DNA of 64,000 nt from Candidatus Zixiibacteriota bacterium (GTDB lineage: Bacteria; Zixibacteria; MSB-5A5; WJJR01; JAJRUJ01). The translations under genes and the position numbers were made by a program. How positions within the stretch are numbered: the stretch's first letter is position 1; every line of letters starts with the position of its first letter. The notes under the pieces were generated by a model. The model had not been told where the DNA came from and made no database searches. It worked only from the letters and a program-made list of their open reading frames with translations. The DNA lies in the NCBI GenBank assembly GCA_020051695.1, contig JAGVQM010000024.1:24404-88403 (forward strand), given 5' to 3'. Below, in pieces: positions 45,603 through 54,153 of the stretch.

Positions 45603-47129
45603 TCACCTCAAACCATTCGTCGGACGTAGCAGCGTCCGGCGGCCGTGGCCTTTCCAGGACGAACCGCTGCCGCGCGGGGCGATCGGCGCCGCCGCGCGTT
45701 TTTTCGCCCGGCGGTATTCATAGATCACCGCGGCCAGGGCCAGTGGTCTGATGGCCTCCTCCTCGATATCCAGACACCCGCTGATCGATTCAAAGTGGTC
45801 GTTGACAAAATGCGTGGAAATATCGCCTGCGCGAAAGAGCGGGTGCCGCAAAGCCCAGCAATGGAACTTAATCGTGGTGGCGACCCCGGCAATGGCATAT
45901 TCCTCCAGCGCGCGGAGACCCCGCGCCATTGCCTCATTCCGCGTCTTGCCCCACACATTCAATTTGGAAATCAACGGATCATAATACACCGGGATCTCCG
46001 CGCCTTCATACACTCCCGAATCGAGACGGACGCCGGGTCCGTGCGGTTCGCGGTAGACACTCAGCGTCCCGGGCGAGGGCAGGAAGTTGTTTTTGGGGTC
46101 TTCCGCATAAATGCGGAATTCGATAGCGTGACCGTTATGTACGATGTTTTCCTGTCGGAAGGGCAGTTCCTCGCCGGCGGCTACCCGCAGCTGCCATTTG
46201 ACCAGGTCGATGCCGGTGACCAGTTCGGTCACGGGGTGTTCCACCTGCAGGCGCGTATTCATTTCCAGAAAGTAGAAATCGCGACGGGTATCGACAAGAA
46301 ACTCTACAGTGCCGGCATTGACATACCCGCAGGCCTGCGCCGCCGCGACTGCCGCCTTTCCCATGCGTTCCCGCAAATCCTCGGTCATAATCGGCGACGG
46401 TGATTCTTCAATAACTTTCTGGTGCCGCCGCTGGATCGAACATTCACGTTCCCCGAGGTGGATGACATTGCCGAACTTGTCGGCGAAGATCTGGAATTCA
46501 ATATGCCGCGGGTGTTCCAGGTATTTCTCCCAGAATACGCGGCCGTCCCCAAACGCCGATTGTGCTTCGGACGAGGCTGCCTCGAAGGCATGGGGAATGT
46601 CCTCGGCTTTGTAAACGACCCGCATGCCTTTGCCGCCGCCGCCGGCCACGGCTTTCAGGAGAATGGGGAAGCCGGCCCGTCGGGCCGCCGGAATGATATC
46701 CTGCACTGCCTGAATCGGTTGATCGGACCCGGGGATCACCGGAACGCCGGAGTGCTCCATCATCTGCCGCGCGGCGATTTTATCACCCATGGCGGCGATG
46801 GCTTTGGCGGGAGGACCGATGAAATTCAGGCCGGCGGCGGAGCAGGCCTCAGCGAACGCGGCATTTTCCGCAAGAAATCCATATCCGGGGTGGACCGCGT
46901 CGGCGCCGGTTTTTAGTGCGGCGTCGATAATCAAGTCGATTTTCAAATACGATTCGGCCGCCGGCGGCGGGCCGATCCGCACCGCCTCATCGGCCATCAG
47001 CACCGGCATGGCGCGGCGGTCGGCATCGGAATAGACGACCACCGTGGCGATGCCTATATCGCGGCAGGCGCGAATAATGCGGACGGTGATTTCACCACGG
47101 TTGGCGATCAGCAGTTTTTTTATCATCAT
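45603..47129 (-). CDS. Biotin carboxylase subunit of propionyl-/acetyl-CoA carboxylase
   Basis: An ATP-grasp enzyme that carboxylates biotin. It has the N-terminal KLLIANRGEITVRIIRAC, the GGGGKGMRVV ATP loop, the EMNTRLQVEHPVTE active-site segment and the extra C-terminal extension that varies between members. It has 508 residues, slightly longer than AccC. Whether it belongs to propionyl- or acetyl-CoA carboxylase cannot be told alone, but mutase and epimerase next door favour propionyl-CoA. A 28-base gap separates it from the methyltransferase upstream. Start is one of two adjacent ATG codons. Confidence 0.95.
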   Translation of the reverse strand: MMIKKLLIANRGEITVRIIRACRDIGIATVVVYSDADRRAMPVLMADEAVRIGPPPAAESYLKIDLIIDAALKTGADAVHPGYGFLAENAAFAEACSAAGLNFIGPPAKAIAAMGDKIAARQMMEHSGVPVIPGSDQPIQAVQDIIPAARRAGFPILLKAVAGGGGKGMRVVYKAEDIPHAFEAASSEAQSAFGDGRVFWEKYLEHPRHIEFQIFADKFGNVIHLGERECSIQRRHQKVIEESPSPIMTEDLRERMGKAAVAAAQACGYVNAGTVEFLVDTRRDFYFLEMNTRLQVEHPVTELVTGIDLVKWQLRVAAGEELPFRQENIVHNGHAIEFRIYAEDPKNNFLPSPGTLSVYREPHGPGVRLDSGVYEGAEIPVYYDPLISKLNVWGKTRNEAMARGLRALEEYAIAGVATTIKFHCWALRHPLFRAGDISTHFVNDHFESISGCLDIEEEAIRPLALAAVIYEYRRAKKRAAAPIAPRGSGSSWKGHGRRTLLRPTNGLR

Positions 47130-47157
47130 CGTCCGGCCCCGCTAGTCCATAGTATAG

Positions 47158-47874
47158 TCAATCGGCAACGGGGGATTCAACCGGTTTCTGCCAGAGTGTG
47201 GTAATCGACGAACGCCAGGCCGTGCGGCGCAGGAGCGCGGTCAACCGGTGCCAGGCATATGAGATGTAAAACAATATTTTCGATTCGAGGTGCAAGTCCT
47301 CGACAAACCAGCACGTCAGGGGGACCAAACCCGCGCAGGGCCGTTGAAAGTCCCGCGGGCGGTTGAACCGGTGATATGTGGGAAACTCCGTGCCTCCCAG
47401 GCGGCCATAGATCAGCCGGACCAGCGCGCGTTTGAGCGGCAGGGGGAGCAGCCGTCCGGCCATAACCAGCGGATGCCGCCGGTTGGAGGTCTGGCTCAGC
47501 AGGTAGCCACCGGGGCGCAGCACGCGATAAAATTCCCTGAACACCATTTCCGGGTCGGGGAGATGTTCCAGAACAAAACGGCAGCCGATGACATCGAAGC
47601 TGGCCGGGGCAAAAGGGAGGCGGGCGAGCGTCGCCCGGCAATAATGATCCGACGCGGCCGGCGGGATAATATCGACGCCCAGTTTCAATCCGGGGAAATC
47701 GAGTTCCTGCACGGTCCGGTTTTTCCCGCAGCCGGCGTCCAAAAACGACGCGGCGTTCGCGAGCAAGCGGTCAAGTTCATCAAAATAGATTTCCCAGCGG
47801 AAACGATAATGCGGATCATGCTGGGCCAGGAACGACCGGGCCCATGACAGATGCCGGTCCCGGTATTCTCCCAT
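47158..47874 (-). CDS. SAM-dependent methyltransferase in the carboxylase operon
   Basis: A 238-residue class I methyltransferase. Motif I is FLDAGCGKNRT (about 40-50); the VIGCRFVLEHLPDPE segment is at motif IV and RVLRPGGYLLSQ at motif V. C-terminal Trp/Tyr-rich helices follow. It is inserted between the carboxyltransferase and biotin carboxylase genes on the same strand, with short gaps. No obvious link to propionyl-CoA metabolism; it could be an operon insertion or modify a lipid. Substrate unknown. Confidence 0.78.
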   Translation of the reverse strand: MGEYRDRHLSWARSFLAQHDPHYRFRWEIYFDELDRLLANAASFLDAGCGKNRTVQELDFPGLKLGVDIIPPAASDHYCRATLARLPFAPASFDVIGCRFVLEHLPDPEMVFREFYRVLRPGGYLLSQTSNRRHPLVMAGRLLPLPLKRALVRLIYGRLGGTEFPTYHRFNRPRDFQRPCAGLVPLTCWFVEDLHLESKILFYISYAWHRLTALLRRTAWRSSITTLWQKPVESPVAD

Positions 47875-47934
47875 TATCGAAACAGGCCTCCTTTACTGAC
47901 GGACGGCTTCCAGTCCTCGGGAAAAACCGTTCGT

Positions 47935-49482
47935 TTACAGCGGCAGGTTCCCGTGTTTTTTTGGGGGCATGGTATCTTTTTTGCCGTCCAACAGGGCCAG
48001 ACCTTTGATTAGCCGGTGGCGCGTATGGGCCGGTTTGATGACATCATCGATATAACCGTAAGACGCCGCAACGTAGGGATTGGCAAACTTGGTGCGGTAT
48101 TCGTTGATTTTTTTATCCAGTTCCATCCGGGGGTCGGCCGCGGCCGCGATCTCTTTTTTGAATATGATTTCCACGGCGCCCTTGGGGCCCATGACTGCGA
48201 TTTCCGCGGTCGGCCAGGCAAGATTCAAATCGGCGCGGATATGTTTCGAACTCATGACATCGTATGCGCCCCCGTACGCCTTGCGCGTGATGACCGTCAA
48301 TTTCGGCACGGTGGCCTCACAGAACGCATACAACAGCTTGGCGCCGTGTTTGATGATCCCGCCGTGTTCCTGTCCGGTCCCCGGCAGAAAACCGGGCACA
48401 TCGACAAAGGTTACCAGGGGAATGTTGAAACTATCGCAAAAGCGGACAAAGCGGGCGGCCTTGATCGAGGAATTGATATCGAGCACGCCGGCCAGCACCG
48501 CCGGTTGATTGGCGACAATTCCCACCGAACGGCCGCCTAACCGCGCGAAACCGATGACGATATTGGCCGCGTAGTTGGGCTGGATTTCCAGAAAATCACC
48601 CTCGTCCACGATGCGGACGATGGCCTCTTTGATATCGTAGGGCTTATTCGGGTTGAGTGGTACGAGAGTATTAAGCTCGTCGTCGCCGCGGTCATAGGGA
48701 TCATCGTTCCGCAGAATCGGGGGGTCCTCCAGATTATTCTGGGGGATGAAGGACAGTAGTTTGCGGGTGAGATGGAGTGTTGCGGCCTCGCCGTCACCCA
48801 CCATGTGCGCCACGCCTGATTTTTCGGCGTGAATATCCGCACCGCCCAGCCCTTCAAAATCGATGTCTTCGTGGGTGACGGTCTTGACGACATTGGGGCC
48901 GGTGACAAACATGTGGGATGTCCCCCGGGTCATCAAAATGAAATCGGTGATCGCCGGGGAATAGACTGCTCCGCCCGCGCAGGGGCCGAGAATAACCGAC
49001 AATTGCGGGATGACCCCCGAGGCGAGGGTGTTGCGCAGAAAAATATCGGCGTAGCCGCCGAGGGAGACAACACCTTCCTGAATCCGTGCTCCGCCCGAAT
49101 CGTTCAAGCCGATGACCGGGGCGCCGACTTTCAGGGCCAGGTCCATAATTTTGCAGATCTTCAGGGCATGGCCGCCGGCCAGTGATCCGCCGAAAATCGT
49201 AAAATCCTGCGAAAAAACAAATACCGGCCGGCCGTCAATGGTCCCGCTGCCGGTGACCACGCCGTCACCGAGCGGACGGTTCTTATCCAAGCCAAAATCG
49301 GAGGTTTGGTGGGTCACGAACGCGTCGATTTCCTCGAAGCTGCCTTCGTCAAGCAGGATATCCAGCCGTTCCCGGGCGGTCAGCTTGCCTTTTCTATGCT
49401 GGTCCTCGATGCGTTTTTCGCCCCCCCCGGCCAGCGCGCGTTTGCGCATTTCGTCTAGTTTTTCGGTCTGCTGATCTGCCAT
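47935..49482 (-). CDS. pccB: Propionyl-CoA carboxylase beta subunit (carboxyltransferase)
   Basis: Transfers CO2 from biotin to propionyl-CoA (or acetyl-CoA). It has 515 residues made of two crotonase-fold halves with the family opening [22 protein letters not shown]. The [28 protein letters not shown] and [15 protein letters not shown] motifs are clear. CGGAGTG precedes ATG. Neighbouring mutase and epimerase strongly suggest propionyl-CoA as the substrate. It starts 35 bases after the MBL hydrolase gene. Confidence 0.94.
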   Translation of the reverse strand: MADQQTEKLDEMRKRALAGGGEKRIEDQHRKGKLTARERLDILLDEGSFEEIDAFVTHQTSDFGLDKNRPLGDGVVTGSGTIDGRPVFVFSQDFTIFGGSLAGGHALKICKIMDLALKVGAPVIGLNDSGGARIQEGVVSLGGYADIFLRNTLASGVIPQLSVILGPCAGGAVYSPAITDFILMTRGTSHMFVTGPNVVKTVTHEDIDFEGLGGADIHAEKSGVAHMVGDGEAATLHLTRKLLSFIPQNNLEDPPILRNDDPYDRGDDELNTLVPLNPNKPYDIKEAIVRIVDEGDFLEIQPNYAANIVIGFARLGGRSVGIVANQPAVLAGVLDINSSIKAARFVRFCDSFNIPLVTFVDVPGFLPGTGQEHGGIIKHGAKLLYAFCEATVPKLTVITRKAYGGAYDVMSSKHIRADLNLAWPTAEIAVMGPKGAVEIIFKKEIAAAADPRMELDKKINEYRTKFANPYVAASYGYIDDVIKPAHTRHRLIKGLALLDGKKDTMPPKKHGNLPL

Positions 49483-49517
49483 GATTCACTCCGTGCCGTT
49501 CGGCGCTTCCCGGCCGC

Positions 49518-50390
49518 TTACACCGGGCCGACATCCAGCCATTTTTTCCCCTGCACCAACCGCCCCATGAGGTACTCGGTATCATGGTCAAAACCAATGA
49601 CGGTGTTGTTCTCATGGCACCACGGCAACAGCTTCTTTTTAATCTGCAGGGTATCCAGCGGGTGGGTGTCCACTGAGGCGACGAATGGCGTCTTGAGATG
49701 AAAGCGTGACGGGAAGATATCCGCGTAATAAACGAAGGCCTCGCCGTCGGATTCGACCCGGACGCCCTGGTGGCCGCTGGTGTGGCCGCCGGTCTGCTCC
49801 ACCGTGATCCCCGGCAGGATTTCCCTGGTACCCGAAACCAATTTTAATCTGTCGGCCTTGGTTATCGCCACCAGCCGGCCGGGATAATATACCGCGGCGG
49901 TGCGTTCATTGGGGTGATTGGCCGACTCCCATTCGGCGTGCTGAACGATATAGGTCGCGTTGGGGAAAAACAATTCGGGGTCATCCGGGTCACCCGCGAA
50001 AACGCCATTGGCATGGTCGGTGTGCAAATGGGTCAGGATAACCCAGTTGATTTCCTCGGGTTTGTGTCCCAGCGCGGCCAGGCCCGCCGTCATGTTGGAG
50101 GGTGTCGTCACCGCATACATTTTGCGGTCGAAGTCCGATAACGCATCACCCAGCCCGCTGTCGAGCAGGACCTTGTCCCCCACAGGCGTGGTCACGACGA
50201 ACAGATTGGTCTGCATGGCCACGGTGTTTTTCTCATCCGGGATGACCAGTTTTTCCCACATGACGCGCGGAATGACGCCGAACATCGTGCCGCCGTCAAG
50301 GCGGAACTCGCGTTCGACGAAGGCGCCGATGGAGAACTCGCCGATCCGTACGGTCTGTGTGCGCGACAAAAGCGCCTCCGCATTATCCAT
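49518..50390 (-). CDS. Metallo-beta-lactamase-fold hydrolase
   Basis: A 290-residue hydrolase with the metal motif THLHTDHANG (HLHTDH at 121-126) and further ligands in QTGGHTSGHQG and VIGFDHDTEY. The substrate range of such proteins includes lactones, thioesters and glyoxalase II substrates. Co-location with acyl-CoA genes suggests a CoA-thioester or a related product, but this is inference. The AGGACC site before ATG is weak. It is transcribed between the acyl-CoA dehydrogenase and pccB. Confidence 0.85.
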   Translation of the reverse strand: MDNAEALLSRTQTVRIGEFSIGAFVEREFRLDGGTMFGVIPRVMWEKLVIPDEKNTVAMQTNLFVVTTPVGDKVLLDSGLGDALSDFDRKMYAVTTPSNMTAGLAALGHKPEEINWVILTHLHTDHANGVFAGDPDDPELFFPNATYIVQHAEWESANHPNERTAAVYYPGRLVAITKADRLKLVSGTREILPGITVEQTGGHTSGHQGVRVESDGEAFVYYADIFPSRFHLKTPFVASVDTHPLDTLQIKKKLLPWCHENNTVIGFDHDTEYLMGRLVQGKKWLDVGPV

Positions 50391-50434
50391 GTTGTCGGTC
50401 CTATGTTTCCGCGTGGTGTCTGCTTGATTGTGCG

Positions 50435-51610
50435 CTAACGCAACAAAGTATTGGCAATCACCAACCGCTGGACTTCCGAGGTCCCCTCGTAAATCTCCAT
50501 CACCCGCTGGTCGCGATACAGTTTTTCAATATGCGAAAATTCGCCGATGAAACCGTAACCGCTGAAAATCTGCATGGCGCGATCGACACAGAAACCCGCG
50601 GTTTCTGAGGCATATAATTTGGCCTGTGAGGCGGCCAGCCCGAAGCGTTCGCCCTGGCCCTGCATGATGGCGGCTTTGTAGGTCAGCAACCGCGCCGCCT
50701 CCACGCGCGTGGCCATATCGGCGATCATCCACTGGATGGCCTGTAATTTGCCGATCGGGGCGCCGAAGGCCTCGCGGGTTTTGGCCTGTTGCACGGCTTC
50801 GTCCAACGCCCGCTGGGCGACACCGACGCCCTGCGCGGCCACGCCGATTCGTGCTGAATCGAGGGTCATCATCGCGTAACGAAAACCCTTATTGCGCTCG
50901 CCCATCAGCGTGCTCTGCGGGACCCGGACATCTTTCATTTTGATGTAGCCGGTGGTCGCCGCGCGCATGCCCATTTTGTATTCCAATGGGCGGCGGGTGA
51001 TCCCCGGCTGGTTGGCTTCCAGCAGGATGGTGGAAATTTTGTCGCGGACGCCGTCTTCGTATACTTTGCCGAACAAAACAAACAGGTCGGCGGCGTCGCC
51101 GTGCATGATAAAAATCTTCTCGCCGCTGACGATAAAGTCGTTTCCGTCGATGCGGAATTCGGTTTTCTGATTGGAGGCGTCGGAACCGGCTTCCGGTTCG
51201 GTGAGGACAAAGGCGGGGACGATGTCACCGGAAAAACACCCCGGCAGGTATTTCTTTTTTTGTTCCTCGCCGGCGAAATGATAAATCGGCTCGGTGGCCA
51301 ACACGCCGACCGCGGCCAGCAGGCAGATCGGGGCGTCGGTATAGCAGAGTTCCTCGACCAGTGTGGCGTACTCAATCGGCGATTTGCCCAATCCACCATA
51401 TTCTTTCGAAAACGGATATGCGACAAACCCGGCCTTGCACAACTTGACATATAAATCACGGGGGAATTTCCGTGGCTCCGGTTTGCGGTCGAGTTCACGG
51501 CCCAATTCGACAATGTTTTCTTTTTTACAAAAGGCATGGACCTCGTCACGGACGGCCTGTTGGCGGTCATCGATGTTGTAACGAGGTGTTAACGGCGGCA
51601 ACCCACTCAT
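50435..51610 (-). CDS. Acyl-CoA dehydrogenase
   Basis: A FAD enzyme that oxidises acyl-CoA to enoyl-CoA in fatty- or branched-acid degradation. It has 391 residues from ATG 51610 after GGAGGG. N-terminal helical domain, then LTEPEAGSD, the FIMHGDAADL strand region, and the C-terminal SGYGFIGE and YEGTSEVQRLVIA motifs. The catalytic Glu is expected in the latter part. It is the first gene of the minus-strand block that ends with epimerase, so the block probably oxidises an odd-chain or branched acyl-CoA to propionyl-CoA and then succinyl-CoA. Confidence 0.93.
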   Translation of the reverse strand: MSGLPPLTPRYNIDDRQQAVRDEVHAFCKKENIVELGRELDRKPEPRKFPRDLYVKLCKAGFVAYPFSKEYGGLGKSPIEYATLVEELCYTDAPICLLAAVGVLATEPIYHFAGEEQKKKYLPGCFSGDIVPAFVLTEPEAGSDASNQKTEFRIDGNDFIVSGEKIFIMHGDAADLFVLFGKVYEDGVRDKISTILLEANQPGITRRPLEYKMGMRAATTGYIKMKDVRVPQSTLMGERNKGFRYAMMTLDSARIGVAAQGVGVAQRALDEAVQQAKTREAFGAPIGKLQAIQWMIADMATRVEAARLLTYKAAIMQGQGERFGLAASQAKLYASETAGFCVDRAMQIFSGYGFIGEFSHIEKLYRDQRVMEIYEGTSEVQRLVIANTLLR

Positions 51611-52082
51611 TGTACCCTCCACAATCTCTGTATGCCAGACAACTTAGTCCTCTTTTTCCGGCCTCGGGATCGACTCCAACACGAGGCAACTACATATCTT
51701 ACGGCCGTCCGCCCCAAAAATCAACGGTTTTCCGGTGAGGTTGCTCCGTGGCGCAATCCGGGCATATTCGGGTCTCCCGGCCTGCCGGGTCCATCGGCCA
51801 ATTTGAGGAGGATTTTCCAATTATGCTCCAAGTCCTCGGCGATTCCATTGGTCCGTCATGACTTAGAACACAAAAACGCTTGGCAAAAGCGAAAGTGATT
51901 GTATATTACCCCAGTGAAATGGTATTATTTTACCAGTGTCCTGTGTACTTGAGTGCTGGTGCGGCAGGGGCGGGGTGGGCGTAAGGTATTGACCATCAGC
52001 AACGTTTACTCGCGGCCGGATCATAAATGTGAGTACATTTTACTTTTCCTGTCAAACTCTGGGCCACCGGAAGGAGCATGTT
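51611..52082. other. Divergent promoter region between acyl-CoA dehydrogenase and the BNR protein
   Basis: About 470 bases without a gene. It holds the start signals of the minus-strand block and the plus-strand promoter at 51880-51907. No strong repeat, tRNA or known RNA was recognised in the rest. Confidence 0.6.
51880..51907 (+). promoter_or_regulatory. Probable promoter of the BNR/dockerin protein gene
   Basis: TTGGCA (51880-51885), a 16-base spacer and TATATT (51902-51907). It is about 175 bases before the start codon at 52083. Confidence 0.5.
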
Positions 52083-54056
52083 GTGAGGAAATGGGGTGGA
52101 TTTGTTGTTGCGGCGTGCAGTGTGTTGTTAATGGCGGTGCAGGCCGTCGGCGAGGTGCCGATCCCGGTCAATAGCCCGGTCTCCGGACACGAACCGGGCC
52201 TGCAAAACGAGGAGCAGATCTGGATTTGTCCCCGGGACACCAGTATTATCGTGACCAACCACCGGGATTTCCGGCTGGGGTATCGCCAAATCGGGATCGG
52301 GCGCGGGATTTTTAACGGTCTGATCTGGTCGGATAATCTGATCCCTCCAAGTCTGCAGGTGTTCACCCGCCAGTCGGACCCGGTCATGACTGTCAACCCC
52401 GCGGGCGATATTATCATCAGCCACCTTGATTACGATCCGGACAATCAATATACCGGCGGGAGTCATATCGCCTTCCTGGTTTCCGACGATTGCGGCGCCT
52501 CGTGGAGCGGCCCCACGACGGTCCTGCCCGTGCCGGGGAACTTTTTTGAGGACAAACAATTCATAACTTGCGACCGCACCGGCGGACCGTACGACGGGAA
52601 CGTGTATGTTTCCTGGACGCGCTTCCCAAACCCGGACCAGATCATGTTTGCCCGTTCGACCGACAATACTCAGACTTTCGATACTCCCGTCGTGGTCGGC
52701 CCGGCGACAACCACGACATGCTTCGGCGGGCCAATCGACGCCGGGCAGTTTTCCCAACCGCTGGTCGGCAAGGACGGCGCGGTCTATGTGTTCTGGCAGG
52801 GCGCGACCATCGATTCCAGTGCCGGATGCGACTATTGCACAAGCATCCGGGTGAACAAGTCGCTTGACGGGGGGAGTACCTGGCTCGGTGACCGGTTCGT
52901 GCGGTGTGTGGACGGGTACAATTATGCCGACGGCGATATCGACGTGTACAGCCAGCCGACGACGGATGCCGACATCACCGACGGCCCGCATGCCGGAAAC
53001 TTGTACCTCCAGTGGCGCGATGTGAACCCGGACCCGCCGAACGATCACGAAATCTATTTCATGCGTTCGCTCGACACCGGGCACACCTGGTCCCCCGTGC
53101 AACGGGTCAACGATGATCCATTGAGTGAGGATGTTGATCAATTCCATAACTGGCTGGTATGCAACGACGAAGGCGTGCTGGTTTCCATCTGGTACGATCA
53201 ACGGATGGACCCGGCTCACTGGATGTTCGACGTATTTGCCGGTTACTCCTATGACGGAGGCGAGACCTGGACCAGCAATCATCGAATCTCGTTGGTCTCC
53301 AGCACACCGGACCTGCTCGCGCGGCAAACCGTGGCGGCAAATCCCACCGGGACCCTGGCCAAACCCGGCTCGCCGATGGAACCGCTGATGCCGCTGGCCG
53401 GTTTGCTGGCGGAGTATATCGGAGTTTCCTGTATCGGCGACATCATTGCCGCATCGTGGACCGACACGCGGGACGGCGATCAGGATGTCTACGCGGCGCG
53501 CTGGCATCTGCCGCTGACCGACCCGCGGTTGATCTTTCCGCTGGCGGGCGAAACGGTCGATGAAACGCCGGGATTGTACTGGGCGACCGCATGGAAAGAG
53601 GCCGAGGTTTTCTATCAGCTCCAGATCGATGATGACGCCCAATTCGGCAGTCCGGAGCTGGATCTCACCGTCTATGATAACCTGTTTGATGCGCCGCTGA
53701 CGGGTTTTCCCGACGGCGTGTATTATTGGCGGATCAGGGCCTCCAAGCCCGACGGTATCACACCGGCGGATGGAACGGCATACTCTGTTCCGGGGTCATT
53801 TACCCTGGATGCGACACCGTGCGATTGCGGCTTGCCGGGCGATGTCAACTGTGATGAAAGTTCAACGCCGCTGGACGTCATCTTCTTGGTAAAGTATGTC
53901 TACCAAAGCCAAGACGCCCTGTGCGCCAAGCCGGATTGTCCGTATCATACCGGGGATATGAATTGCGACGGCGACGCCACCCCGTTGGATGTGATATATC
54001 TCGTCAACAAGGTATACAAAAGTCTCGATGCCGTCTGCGACGGTTGCAATCCCTGA
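52083..54056 (+). CDS. Secreted BNR/sialidase-superfamily protein with C-terminal dockerin pair
   Basis: A 657-residue exported protein. The start is GTG 52083, six bases after AAGGAG, giving a signal peptide (KWGGFVVAACSVLLMAVQA). About 40-480 shows BNR-type beta-propeller repeats with Asp-box-like elements (SDDCGASWSG, STDNTQTFD, SLDGGSTWLG, SLDTGHTWSP, SYDGGETWTS) of the sialidase superfamily; catalytic residues were not verified. An FN3/Ig-like domain (VYYWRIRASKPDG) follows. The end has two dockerin-like repeats (PLDVIFLVKYVYQSQDA and PLDVIYLVNKVYKSLDA) and a CDGC tail. It may bind or cut sugars or simply be a structural propeller. Confidence 0.88.
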   Translation: MRKWGGFVVAACSVLLMAVQAVGEVPIPVNSPVSGHEPGLQNEEQIWICPRDTSIIVTNHRDFRLGYRQIGIGRGIFNGLIWSDNLIPPSLQVFTRQSDPVMTVNPAGDIIISHLDYDPDNQYTGGSHIAFLVSDDCGASWSGPTTVLPVPGNFFEDKQFITCDRTGGPYDGNVYVSWTRFPNPDQIMFARSTDNTQTFDTPVVVGPATTTTCFGGPIDAGQFSQPLVGKDGAVYVFWQGATIDSSAGCDYCTSIRVNKSLDGGSTWLGDRFVRCVDGYNYADGDIDVYSQPTTDADITDGPHAGNLYLQWRDVNPDPPNDHEIYFMRSLDTGHTWSPVQRVNDDPLSEDVDQFHNWLVCNDEGVLVSIWYDQRMDPAHWMFDVFAGYSYDGGETWTSNHRISLVSSTPDLLARQTVAANPTGTLAKPGSPMEPLMPLAGLLAEYIGVSCIGDIIAASWTDTRDGDQDVYAARWHLPLTDPRLIFPLAGETVDETPGLYWATAWKEAEVFYQLQIDDDAQFGSPELDLTVYDNLFDAPLTGFPDGVYYWRIRASKPDGITPADGTAYSVPGSFTLDATPCDCGLPGDVNCDESSTPLDVIFLVKYVYQSQDALCAKPDCPYHTGDMNCDGDATPLDVIYLVNKVYKSLDAVCDGCNP

Positions 54057-54097
54057 GCGGTTTGCCGGTTAACGCCAATTGGCCATGTACCGGAATG

Positions 54098-54131
54098 AAA
54101 AGGCGGCCCGCCGGTTGGCAGGCCGCCTTTT
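54098..54131. terminator. Bidirectional terminator between the BNR and M28 genes
   Basis: A perfect 11-bp stem AAAAGGCGGCC/GGCCGCCTTTT (54098-54108, 54121-54131) with a 12-base loop, in the gap between two converging secreted-protein genes. A and T runs at each side suit both directions. Confidence 0.85.
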
Positions 54132-54153
54132 GTTTGCGATGCAAATAGTCCTA

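Noticed and set aside
52128..53642. 504-codon minus-strand frame across the BNR protein
   Set aside because: Shadow frame in GC-rich coding DNA; the plus-strand protein has signal peptide and repeats.
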